A stretch of DNA of 15,229 bases from JAGLOK01 sp023139005 (GCA_030637745.1 DAOWFX010000008.1:1-15229), one strand, 5' to 3'. Counted from the stretch's first letter, positions 6,487 to 12,902 are shown. Program-made: numbers and translations. The notes: generated by a model not told the origin, from the letters alone.

Positions 6487-6644
6487 GTGCCATATCCGTA
6501 AACAAATGTCGATCACGTATGTTAATACGCTCCCTAATTCATTTACGAACCTGACCAGTCTTACAACATTTTTGAAACGCCTAGGGTTGGCAGGAAATAA
6601 GATAAAATTAAAAAGCATAGCATTCGCTCTGCTTTTTCTTTTTT
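6487..6644 (+). repeat. Intergenic hairpin/box/terminator element, copy 2
   Basis: Begins GTGCCATATCCGTAAACAAA (6487 on; its first 37 nt match copy 3 at 31 positions). It has a hairpin CGTAT-gtta-ATACG (6516-6529), the box GTCTTACAACATTTTTGAA (6558-6576, identical to copy 1) and, after 33 nt, the terminator stem at 6610. The loop sequences differ between copies while the hairpin arms are kept. Confidence 0.65.
6610..6644 (+). terminator. Intrinsic terminator after the methyltransferase gene
   Basis: AAAAAGCA (6610-6617) pairs with TGCTTTTT (6630-6637); an inner AGC-attc-GCT extends the hairpin past one mismatch. CTTTTTT follows as U tract. It forms the 3' end of repeat copy 2. Confidence 0.7.
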
Positions 6645-6788
6645 CATTCTACACCATCAACAAAAAAGAAAATATATACATTTGACTCGAAAAGAAACAA
6701 GCGTATGCTATGAGTGCTGTTGTTGATATAAAGTAATGTTCAATTAATTATATAACTACATTTTTTAAAAAAGAAAAGAGAACTAAAA
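6645..6788. other. AT-rich intergenic spacer
   Basis: No gene, ribosome binding site or repeat shared with other parts of the window was seen here. It marks the entry into the most AT-rich part of the window (to about 8900). Confidence 0.4.
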
Positions 6789-6817
6789 TTGTTTTGAGTG
6801 GAGAGATATGGTATTAT
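6789..6817 (+). promoter_or_regulatory. Promoter of the 2-TM/HEPN-like operon
   Basis: TTGTTT (6789-6794), 17-nt spacer, TATTAT (6812-6817), with an extended -10 TGG at 6809-6811. Predicted start near 6824, about 30 nt before the GTG at 6854. This rules out the longer frame starting at 6794, whose TTG lies inside the promoter. Confidence 0.6.
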
Positions 6818-6853
6818 ATTAAATATATCCCACAAATTTTGATGGAGAATAAT

Positions 6854-7237
6854 GTGAATATCCAAATCAATGATAATGATCTTGCCGATTTTAATGAGGA
6901 AAGCAAAAAGAAATTTGGAACTCAAATGGAGGATATTGCTTTAGAAATAATTAAAGAAGCTAACCGAATGGGAGATAGCCAAGATTATTTATCAGAAAGG
7001 ACTCAAATAACAGCAACATCTGTTATAACTGCATGTAATTATGTGGTTAAAGGACTTGCTTATTCAAAAAGAAGGAAAATGAGATTTCTTCACATATTAT
7101 GTTATATTCTTTCTGCAGGTTTGGGAGTAATTGGTGGTTTGGGATTATTAGGAAATACAATTTGGATAATAGTATTCTTTCTGATAGGGATTGCAGATGC
7201 TGTGGTTGCAACATTATTGCTTGCAAAGGAGAACTAA
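6854..7237 (+). CDS. Small two-helix membrane protein, first gene of HEPN-like operon
   Basis: A 127-residue protein that I do not recognise. The first 75 residues are hydrophilic and probably cytoplasmic (NDNDLADFNEESKKKFGTQM, then EDIALEIIKEANRMGDSQDY), likely helical. Two hydrophobic helices follow at about 78-98 and 102-122, joined by a very short glycine-rich turn (GVIGGLGLLGN), so they form a helical hairpin. A basic cluster SKRRKMR (71-77) precedes the first helix and points to a cytoplasmic N-terminus. The start is GTG 6854: GGAG (6844-6847) stands 6 nt upstream and the promoter lies just before it. The next gene begins directly after its stop codon, so the two form one operon. The layout resembles small membrane partners in toxin or defence pairs, but no known family was identified. 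Confidence 0.65.
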   Translation: MNIQINDNDLADFNEESKKKFGTQMEDIALEIIKEANRMGDSQDYLSERTQITATSVITACNYVVKGLAYSKRRKMRFLHILCYILSAGLGVIGGLGLLGNTIWIIVFFLIGIADAVVATLLLAKEN

Positions 7238-7810
7238 ATGATAAGCAAAATTGAATCAAAGAAAAGTAAATATTTATATAAGAAAAGCAACTTGAGCATA
7301 CTAATAATAAGAATCTATATGTATTTATCATTTGTTATTAGTATAGCAATATTTATTTATACAATAGCAGAGAACACATTAGAAAAATTGCGTTATTCTT
7401 ACAATGAAGAATTGTTGCTTGCTTCTTTAATATTATTTATATTTGCAATTATATTTGCAGTAATAAATATTATCTATAAAACAATTCATAAAAGTATATT
7501 GTATAAGGAAGAAATTAAAATAGAACAGCTATTCTTTTTAGAGAAATGGAATTCTTTGGAGAGACAATGTTTTATGATAAATAAAAATGAGAAACTAGCA
7601 AATCCAAATTCCATTAAAGACAATCTTAATTTCCTTAAAGAAAAAGAAATTTTATCCGAAACTGAAATTTATATTGCAGAAAAAACCTTATTTATTCGTA
7701 ATATGATTGTCCATGAGAATTATTTATTATCAAAAGATACATTAAACAAATTTTCAAACCTTTTAGATGGTTTAATACTAAAACTAAAACACTTGCAAAA
7801 TAATAGCTAA
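7238..7810 (+). CDS. Membrane-anchored protein with HEPN-like RNxxVH motif
   Basis: A 190-residue protein with two membrane helices (about 22-43 and 58-80) and a cytoplasmic, lysine/glutamate-rich, all-helical C-terminal half (about 85-190). In that half, R154-N-M-I-V-H159 matches the RX4-6H motif of HEPN domains (the RNxxVH form also seen in DUF4145-type proteins), placed after a helix as expected. HEPN proteins with this motif are often metal-independent RNases of toxin-antitoxin and antiphage systems; some are inactive and only bind nucleic acid or partners. The ATG abuts the upstream stop codon, with AAAGGAG (7225-7231) 6 nt before it. It ends at a strong bidirectional terminator. The composition is much more AT-rich than the flanking pepF and pgk genes, suggesting transfer. 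The HEPN call rests on one motif plus predicted helical character. Confidence 0.6.
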   Translation: MISKIESKKSKYLYKKSNLSILIIRIYMYLSFVISIAIFIYTIAENTLEKLRYSYNEELLLASLILFIFAIIFAVINIIYKTIHKSILYKEEIKIEQLFFLEKWNSLERQCFMINKNEKLANPNSIKDNLNFLKEKEILSETEIYIAEKTLFIRNMIVHENYLLSKDTLNKFSNLLDGLILKLKHLQNNS

Positions 7811-7852
7811 TAAGTTTTACAATAATCTTTCAATGTAAAAATAAAAATATAA

Positions 7853-7884
7853 CAAAAAAACCCACTGTTTAGTGGGGGTTTTTG
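7853..7884. terminator. Bidirectional intrinsic terminator
   Basis: CCCACT-gttt-AGTGGG (7861-7876), flanked by seven or more A on the left and GGTTTTT on the right. It works on the plus strand for the HEPN-like operon and, with a better U tract, on the minus strand for any transcript coming from the tRNA-like fragment or the gene at 8078-8686. Confidence 0.75.
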
Positions 7885-7920
7885 TGGAAGCTAGGGGAAT
7901 CGAACACTTATCGAGGCGCA
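7884..7920 (-). other. tRNA/tmRNA 3'-end-like fragment, possible attachment-site relic
   Basis: Read on the minus strand, this ends GTTCGATTCCCC-TAGCTTCCA and runs straight into the terminator. GTTCGATTC is the T-loop signature, and the acceptor-like AGCTTCCA resembles the AGCTCCA end of tmRNA. The 5' partner of the acceptor (GGAAGCT) is not found within about 90 nt upstream, and the T stem is mismatched at two positions, so this is not an intact tRNA. Such 3'-end fragments are commonly left where islands integrate into tRNA or ssrA genes. A chance T-loop match cannot be excluded. Confidence 0.35.
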
Positions 7921-7985
7921 GGGGCTGTCGGTCCTCCCTACCGCCCTTAACGGAGTGTAGTTAACATATACTATTTTATCTCGAT

Positions 7986-8004
7986 TTCGATTTATTGGTG
8001 CAAT
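7986..8004 (+). repeat. Left copy of 18-19 nt direct repeat
   Basis: TTCGATTTATTGGTGCAAT; the right copy at 8809-8826 is the same except for one missing G. The two copies bracket the minus-strand membrane protein gene at 8078-8686. Confidence 0.5.
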
Positions 8005-8077
8005 ATCTTATTACAATAAACAAAGCAATGATATGCGTGGCTACTATGAATGATTTGAAAACGAATATCAAAGTAAG

Positions 8078-8686
8078 TTATTCAATATTAGGACTAACAA
8101 TTTCTACAAACCATCTAAATCTTACATTGAAATCAAAGATAAGTATAAAATGAATTATGATAAAAGCCCATGAGAACTTATTACATAATAGAGTTATTAT
8201 TATTAGAATTGAATTAACCAATAAAAGATTCCTGCTCATCATTACCTTACTTATTCTCTTTTCAATACTAAACTTCTCGTTATTATTTTCTAATTTGTAT
8301 TTTGTATAATTTCTATCAATTTCACTAATATAATTTTTTGCATCAGAAATCGAAAATTTCGAATCTCGCTTTCTAAGTCGTTTATATATGTGTACAAAAT
8401 ACAATTTTATAAATGCATTGAACCGATTTACTAGATAAGAAGAAAAAGTAGTTAGAATATTACCCTCGATAAAAAGTATAAAAATAAATAAAAATAAAAG
8501 AACAAATTGAAATAAAATAGAAATATCATATTCAAAAAAAAACCTATGAATAGGTGCGTATAGTCGATTAAAAAATATATAAAACAAACAAAGATTTAAT
8601 ACAGTTGGAGGTAAAATATACACTACAACATCATAAAAGCTAATAGCTATAGATTTTAAAGGTTCAAATATTGAATTTCTACTCAT
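8078..8686 (-). CDS. Membrane protein of unknown function
   Basis: A 202-residue protein that I do not recognise. Four hydrophobic segments are visible at about 17-39, 55-75, 152-168 and 171-187. A cytoplasmic, strongly basic then mixed-charge region (about 97-150; YKRLRKRDSKFSISDAKNYI and a following coiled-coil-like stretch) lies between the second and third. There is no signal peptide and no catalytic motif. ATG 8686 is preceded by AAAAGGAG (8698-8705, minus strand) at 11 nt, a good site with slightly long spacing. It stands alone: convergent with the HEPN-like operon across the bidirectional terminator, and separated from gpmI by another terminator. The high A/T content and the flanking direct repeats suggest an insertion. 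It could be a further part of the same accessory island, but that is inference. Confidence 0.6.
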   Translation of the reverse strand: MSRNSIFEPLKSIAISFYDVVVYILPPTVLNLCLFYIFFNRLYAPIHRFFFEYDISILFQFVLLFLFIFILFIEGNILTTFSSYLVNRFNAFIKLYFVHIYKRLRKRDSKFSISDAKNYISEIDRNYTKYKLENNNEKFSIEKRISKVMMSRNLLLVNSILIIITLLCNKFSWAFIIIHFILIFDFNVRFRWFVEIVSPNIE

Positions 8687-8808
8687 CGTGTTATGTGCTC
8701 CTTTTCCGATAATGTAAAATGTTACAATAGATGTAGAACAAAGTCAATAAAATATCAAAAACAGGAAGATAATAACAGGGTGTTTTCTTTTGCTGTTGGC
8801 TGACTGGC

Positions 8809-8826
8809 TTCGATTTATTGTGCAAT
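8809..8826 (+). repeat. Right copy of 18-19 nt direct repeat
   Basis: TTCGATTTATTGTGCAAT, matching 7986-8004 with a single-base gap. It lies upstream (by transcription) of the membrane protein gene and 28 nt before the gpmI terminator. Confidence 0.5.
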
Positions 8827-8853
8827 TACCCCACAGAGAATATATAGGAATAT

Positions 8854-8881
8854 AAAAAAAGCGAAGCATAAGCTTCGCTTT
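8854..8881 (-). terminator. Intrinsic terminator of the pgk-tpiA-gpmI cluster
   Basis: On the minus strand, AAAGCGAAGC, loop TTAT, GCTTCGCTTT and then further T residues: a perfect 10-bp stem with a run of seven U, starting 21 nt after the gpmI stop. It is a strong terminator that closes the glycolytic cluster. Confidence 0.85.
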
Positions 8882-8901
8882 AATAATTCAATTCATAATC
8901 C

Positions 8902-10443
8902 TTATACCAACGAACTACCCGACATTTCACTTGGCTTTTCTAACTTCATAAACTTCAACATAGTCGGTGCCACATCCGCCAATTTTCCATCATCGCGGAT
9001 AGGCTTTCCGATATAGTCGTCATCCACCACGATAAAGGGTACAGGGGATTTTACGGTGTGTGCGGTATAGGGTACATTTTCTTCAAAATCCCACATGCGC
9101 TCTGCGTTTCCATGGTCTGCTGTGATCAGTAGTTTCCCGCCGATTTTTTGAGCAGCGGCTACCACGCGACCAACGCACGTATCCACAGTTTCGACAGCTT
9201 CAACCGCTGCCTTCATGATGCCAGTGTGTCCCACCATGTCACAGTTTGCAAAGTTAATGATGATTGCATCATACTTTTGCGCCTCGATTTGTGCAACGAC
9301 TGCATCGGTCACTTCCACAGCGCTCATCGATGGTTTCAAGTCAAATGTTGCAATCCGTGGCGAGTCAATCAGCAGTCTGTCTTCAAGATTATTTGGTTTT
9401 TCCACGCCACCGTTGAAGAAGTATGTTACATGTGCATATTTTTGGGTTTCTGCGATGCGCAGTTGTGCGATATTATTGTTTCCAAAGTACTCGCCCAATG
9501 TGTTTTTGTACTCCAACGGTCTATATCCCACGTTTACATTTTTAAATGTCACATCATAGGGTGTCAATGTTGTAAAGCAAAGATTCAGATATCCGCTTTT
9601 GCGATCAAAGCCCTTAAAGTCCTCTGAGATAAATGCATTGGTCAACTGCCTCGCACGATCGGGACGGAAGTTAAAGAAGATAACGCTATCGTTTTCTTTT
9701 ATCGTCGCAACAGGCTTACCGTCTTTTGTGACCACTGTGGGTTTTACAAACTCATCGGTCTCGTCTTTGTCGTAGCTTTGTTGCATGGCATCGGTAGCAG
9801 TGGGTGTTGTTTCGCCCTCGCCTAATGTGAGTGCATCATAGGATTTTTGTACACGTTCCCAGATGTTATCGCGGTCCATTGCCCAAAATCTACCGTGAAC
9901 CGATGCAATCTCTCCTGCGCCGATTTCTTTTAAGTTTCCTTCAAGTTCTTCAATGAAGCACTTACCGCTTGATGGGGGAACGTCTCGTCCATCCATATAA
10001 CAGTGCATATATATTTTCTCGATTTTATACTTTTTTGCCATCTTAATAGCAGCCAAGGCATGATCAATGTGACTGTGTACACCACCATCGGACACGAGGC
10101 CCATCAAGTGTAGGCTGGAGTCATTTTCGACTGCATTTTCCATAGCAGAAACCAATGCAGGGTTATCAAAGAAATCACCATCTTCGATGGATTTTGTAAT
10201 GCGTGTCAGTGGCTGATAGATAATGCGTCCTGCACCCAGGTTTAGGTGTCCTACCTCGGAGTTTCCCATTTGACCATCGGGTAGACCCACGTCGCTACCT
10301 GCACACTTGATTGTGGTGTTTGGATATTTCGCCATCAATGCATCAACGTTCGGGGTTTCTGCAACAGTGACAGCATTGGTGTCAGATGGTGGCGCAACGC
10401 CATAGCCATCCATAATGATGAGTACCATTAATTCTCTATTCAT
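8902..10443 (-). CDS. gpmI: 2,3-bisphosphoglycerate-independent phosphoglycerate mutase
   Basis: Cytoplasmic glycolytic enzyme interconverting 3- and 2-phosphoglycerate through a phosphoserine intermediate, with two Mn2+ ions. Its 513 residues match the family. Visible active-site parts are D12 (IIMDGYG) as metal ligand, the nucleophile S62 in GQMGNSEVGHLNLG, H123 in SDGGVHSH, D151-R153 (DGRDVPP), R185, RPDRAR (260-265), D402 and H406 (NCDMVGHTG), D443-H444 (TADHGNAE) and H462. The alkaline-phosphatase-like core is interrupted by the usual phosphotransferase insert domain (about 80-310). ATG 10443 follows the tpiA stop by 6 nt, with TAGGAT overlapping that stop, so translation is probably coupled. 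This is the last gene of the unit, followed by a strong terminator. Iso-enzymes of this type are typical of clostridia and spore formers. Confidence 0.97.
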   Translation of the reverse strand: MNRELMVLIIMDGYGVAPPSDTNAVTVAETPNVDALMAKYPNTTIKCAGSDVGLPDGQMGNSEVGHLNLGAGRIIYQPLTRITKSIEDGDFFDNPALVSAMENAVENDSSLHLMGLVSDGGVHSHIDHALAAIKMAKKYKIEKIYMHCYMDGRDVPPSSGKCFIEELEGNLKEIGAGEIASVHGRFWAMDRDNIWERVQKSYDALTLGEGETTPTATDAMQQSYDKDETDEFVKPTVVTKDGKPVATIKENDSVIFFNFRPDRARQLTNAFISEDFKGFDRKSGYLNLCFTTLTPYDVTFKNVNVGYRPLEYKNTLGEYFGNNNIAQLRIAETQKYAHVTYFFNGGVEKPNNLEDRLLIDSPRIATFDLKPSMSAVEVTDAVVAQIEAQKYDAIIINFANCDMVGHTGIMKAAVEAVETVDTCVGRVVAAAQKIGGKLLITADHGNAERMWDFEENVPYTAHTVKSPVPFIVVDDDYIGKPIRDDGKLADVAPTMLKFMKLEKPSEMSGSSLV

Positions 10444-10449
10444 ATTATC

Positions 10450-11202
10450 CTACTTATTGTAGTTTGCAAGTTGTGAAAAGTTCTCAGCAGTCAGTGAAGC
10501 GCCGCCCACCAAACCACCATCGATGTTTTCCATACTCATGAGTTCTTTAACATTTTTCGGATTCACAGAACCACCGTATTGTATGACAATCGCATCTGCA
10601 ACTTGTTTGTTATATAGGTCTGCGATTTGGCTTCTGATGTATCCACAAACAACGTTTGCATCTTCTGCAGTTGCAGTTTTGCCTGTGCCAATAGCCCAGA
10701 TAGGTTCATATGCAATAACGAGTGATGCAGCATCTTCTGCACTGATTCCCGATAGTGCTGCAGTAGTTTGATATCTAACTAACGTTTCTGTAACGCCTGC
10801 TTCTCTTTGTGCGAGTGATTCACCCACACAGATAATAGGGGTCAAGCCGTTTGAAAGTGCTGCTTTTGCACGCAAGTTTACAGTCTCGTCAGTTTCTGCA
10901 AAGTATTGTCTGCGTTCACTGTGCCCAACGATCACATATTGGATACCAATGGCTTTTAGTGTTGCAGGGGATGTTTCAGCAGTATATGCACCGCTGTTTT
11001 CAAAGTGACAGTTTTGCGCACCGATTTGGATATTGCTACCCTTTGCAGCTTCTTGTGCTGCGCTAATGCATACAGCAGGTGTGCATAGGATAACAGTGCA
11101 ATCTGCATCTTCAATTTCGGGTGCAAGCGCTGTAATCATTGCTTTAGTTTCATCAGGCGTTTTGTTCATCTTCCAGTTGCCTGCCATTATTGGTTTTCTC
11201 AT
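10450..11202 (-). CDS. tpiA: Triosephosphate isomerase
   Basis: Cytoplasmic TIM-barrel enzyme interconverting dihydroxyacetone phosphate and glyceraldehyde 3-phosphate. Its 250 residues are the normal bacterial length. The catalytic residues are all present: N9 and K11 in GNWKMN, H94 in IVGHSERR, E166 in AYEPIWAIGTG, followed by the mobile phosphate-gripping lid IGTGKTAT (171-178). The phosphate-binding QYGGSVNPKN and GLVGGASL loops are near the C-terminus. ATG 11202 has AGAGGAG six nt upstream. The gene is separated from pgk by 310 nt holding a candidate promoter and three stem-loops, so it may be expressed both from the pgk promoter and independently. It lies directly before gpmI, which it shares a transcript with. 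Confidence 0.97.
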   Translation of the reverse strand: MRKPIMAGNWKMNKTPDETKAMITALAPEIEDADCTVILCTPAVCISAAQEAAKGSNIQIGAQNCHFENSGAYTAETSPATLKAIGIQYVIVGHSERRQYFAETDETVNLRAKAALSNGLTPIICVGESLAQREAGVTETLVRYQTTAALSGISAEDAASLVIAYEPIWAIGTGKTATAEDANVVCGYIRSQIADLYNKQVADAIVIQYGGSVNPKNVKELMSMENIDGGLVGGASLTAENFSQLANYNK

Positions 11203-11295
11203 AGTTTTCTCCTCTTTTGTGGCAAATGAATCATTTGCCTTTCGATTTCGAAGCTGGCGCTTCTCATCGAGGTCTTGCGAATTAAAAAAAATTCG
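11203..11295 (-). promoter_or_regulatory. Structured leader of tpiA: three successive stem-loops
   Basis: In transcription order: CGAATT-T6-AATTCG (11295-11278); a longer imperfect hairpin with GAAGC-gcca-GCTTC at its tip and TCGAT/ATCGA at its base (11270-11242); and GGCAAATGA-T-TCATTTGCC (11239-11221), a perfect 9-bp inverted repeat with one central base, which ends 18 nt upstream of the tpiA start-codon and just before the ribosome binding site. No known riboswitch was recognised. The last one could equally be a DNA operator. Confidence 0.45.
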
Positions 11296-11403
11296 TTACA
11301 CTTATGTATTTTTTCAATTCACGCTTTGTATGTGCTAATACTTACTTTATATGTACTTTTCCCGCACTGGTCGGTAAAAGGTTATAACGCTTGCTATATA
11401 TTA

Positions 11404-11432
11404 TCTATACTATAGGTTTTCTATTAATCCAA
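11404..11432 (-). promoter_or_regulatory. Candidate internal promoter for tpiA-gpmI
   Basis: On the minus strand, TTGGAT (11432-11427), 17-nt spacer, TATAGA (11409-11404). The predicted start near 11397 gives a leader of about 195 nt. Matches are fair rather than perfect in AT-rich DNA. Confidence 0.45.
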
Positions 11433-11465
11433 TCATAGCATATCAAATATCGATGAACAATATTT

Positions 11466-11496
11466 AAGGGCTACCCCAAATAAATGGAGAGCCCTT
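11466..11496 (-). terminator. Hairpin after pgk, weak terminator or processing site
   Basis: AAGGGCT and AGCCCTT (7 bp) enclose an inner CTCC/GGGG pairing, 17 nt after the pgk stop. On the minus strand only AAATATTG follows, so there is no proper U tract. Partial termination, transcript end protection or RNA cleavage are all possible. Confidence 0.45.
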
Positions 11497-11512
11497 GGTG
11501 TCTAGAATACTT

Positions 11513-12694
11513 CTACTTGTCAGATAGTGCTGCGATTCCCGGTAGTACTTTTCCTTCAAGCAATTCAAGTGATGCACCACCACCTGTGGAGATGTGTGTC
11601 ATCTTGTCTGCAAATCCCAGTTTCTCAGCAGCAGCAGCAGAGTCGCCACCACCGATAATGGTTACTGCATCAATGTTTGCAAGTGTTTCGGCCACTGCAT
11701 ATGTTCCGGCTGCAAAGTTTGGAAACTCGGATACGCCCATCGGACCATTCCAGATGACGGTTTTAGCATGCTCAAGTTCTCCGCAGAATATTTTCTGTGT
11801 ATCAGGGCCAATGTCCAAGCCTTCCCAACCATCAGGAATATTGCGACTGTGGAATGTTGCGCGCAACGTATCGTTTGAAAATTCTTGTCCTGCTTCATTA
11901 TCTACAGGCAACAGTAGCTTGATGCTTTTGCTACGTGCCAATTCAATCATTTCTCCTGCGAATTCAATATTGTCTTTATCCAACAGTGAATCTCCCACTT
12001 GACCACCTAATGCCACTTGGAAAGTATAGCTCATACCACCGCCGATGAGTAGCATATCCACTTTATCTAGTAAGTTTTTAATAACGCCGATTTTGTCTTT
12101 CACTTTTGCACCACCGAGGATTGCAATAAATGGACGTTTTGGATCTGCAAGTGCTGCACCGATGATTCTGAGTTCTTTTTCCATCAAAAAACCCATACCA
12201 CTAGGTAGGTGTGCTGCAATTCCTACTGTGGATGAATGCGCACGATGTGCAGCGCCGAATGCATCGTTAACGTATACATCAGCCAATGCTGCAAATTGTT
12301 TGGACAGTGCTTCATCGTTTTTCTTTTCACCAGGCATGTATCGTACGTTTTCAAGCATTACGATTTCGCCTACTGCAACTTCACTACAAAGCTTTTGTGC
12401 AGAAGGACCTACGACATCGTCTGCTAAGGTTACCTTCATATTTAATAATTCACTCAATCGTGTAGCACAAGGTTTAAGCGAGTATTTTGTGTCCACTTTT
12501 CCACCGGGGCGACCTAAGTGTGCACATAAGATTAGCTTTGCTCCACCGTCCAGAATATATTTAATGGTGGGTATCGCAGCTTTGATTCGGGTATCATCAG
12601 TGATGACGCCGTTGTCCAATGGCACATTAAAGTCAACACGTGCGATGACTTTCTTGTCCTTAATATCGAGATCTTTTACAGTCTTTTTGCTCAT
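11513..12694 (-). CDS. pgk: Phosphoglycerate kinase
   Basis: Cytoplasmic enzyme making ATP from 1,3-bisphosphoglycerate and ADP, giving 3-phosphoglycerate. Its 393 residues are the standard bacterial length. Substrate-binding motifs of the N-terminal lobe are RVDFNVPLDNG (19-29), HLGRPGG (59-65) and ENVRYMPGE (115-123). The nucleotide lobe holds GGAKVKDKIGV (194-204), WNGPMGVSEF (315-324), IIGGGDSAAA (347-356) and STGGGASLELLEG (369-381). The start is ATG 12694, with AGGAG nine nt upstream. The frame stays open to an ATG at 12787, but that lies in the -35 region of the promoter and would add 31 residues foreign to the family. It is first gene of the cluster. The usual partner gap is not adjacent here, and neither is eno. 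Confidence 0.97.
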   Translation of the reverse strand: MSKKTVKDLDIKDKKVIARVDFNVPLDNGVITDDTRIKAAIPTIKYILDGGAKLILCAHLGRPGGKVDTKYSLKPCATRLSELLNMKVTLADDVVGPSAQKLCSEVAVGEIVMLENVRYMPGEKKNDEALSKQFAALADVYVNDAFGAAHRAHSSTVGIAAHLPSGMGFLMEKELRIIGAALADPKRPFIAILGGAKVKDKIGVIKNLLDKVDMLLIGGGMSYTFQVALGGQVGDSLLDKDNIEFAGEMIELARSKSIKLLLPVDNEAGQEFSNDTLRATFHSRNIPDGWEGLDIGPDTQKIFCGELEHAKTVIWNGPMGVSEFPNFAAGTYAVAETLANIDAVTIIGGGDSAAAAEKLGFADKMTHISTGGGASLELLEGKVLPGIAALSDK

Positions 12695-12758
12695 CAGGTT
12701 ATACTCCTTGTATCCAATATATATTTTATTATTATCTAATTTAATCGCAATGAACAAT

Positions 12759-12787
12759 ATTATACATGATTTGATAAATTCCTTCAA
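12759..12787 (-). promoter_or_regulatory. Sigma-A promoter of pgk
   Basis: Minus strand TTGAAG (12787-12782), 17-nt spacer, TATAAT (12764-12759). Predicted start near 12752, giving a leader of about 57 nt to the pgk ATG. Confidence 0.75.
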
Positions 12788-12824
12788 TATTATTACTGCA
12801 ATTTCACAGCTTTCTCTGGAGTTT

Positions 12825-12842
12825 TTGACAAATATTTGTCAA
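12825..12842. promoter_or_regulatory. 18-bp perfect palindrome, possible operator between pgk and the divergent gene
   Basis: TTGACAAATATTTGTCAA is fully self-complementary and lies 38 bp upstream of the pgk -35, in the divergent intergenic region. It carries TTGACA on each strand, but no matching -10 is spaced 16-18 nt from either, so it looks like a protein-binding site rather than a pair of promoters. Confidence 0.5.
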
Positions 12843-12902
12843 GAAATGAAATACTTTCTCAAAATTTCACAATTGACCGCTCTAATATTGCTCGCAATGG
12901 AG

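Noticed and set aside
6794..6853. 20-codon TTG extension of the small membrane protein
   Set aside because: It overlaps the -35 and -10 of the predicted promoter and lacks a ribosome binding site, while GTG 6854 has GGAG at 6-nt spacing.
7884..8077. Complete tRNA or tmRNA gene on the minus strand
   Set aside because: No 5' acceptor partner or tag-coding region is present, and the T stem has two mismatches; only a 3'-end-like fragment can be supported.
9148..9627. 159-residue plus-strand frame
   Set aside because: Antisense to gpmI; cysteine/histidine-rich translation typical of shadow frames; no ribosome binding site.
11484..12002. 172-residue plus-strand frame
   Set aside because: Antisense shadow of pgk, with no start-site signals.
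12695..12787. 31-codon upstream extension of phosphoglycerate kinase
   Set aside because: It spans the promoter and the AGGAG site, and adds a hydrophobic segment foreign to the family.
12825..12853. TTGACA in the palindrome as a promoter -35 for either strand
   Set aside because: No acceptable -10 (only GAAATA or CCAGAG) is found at 16-18 nt on either strand.
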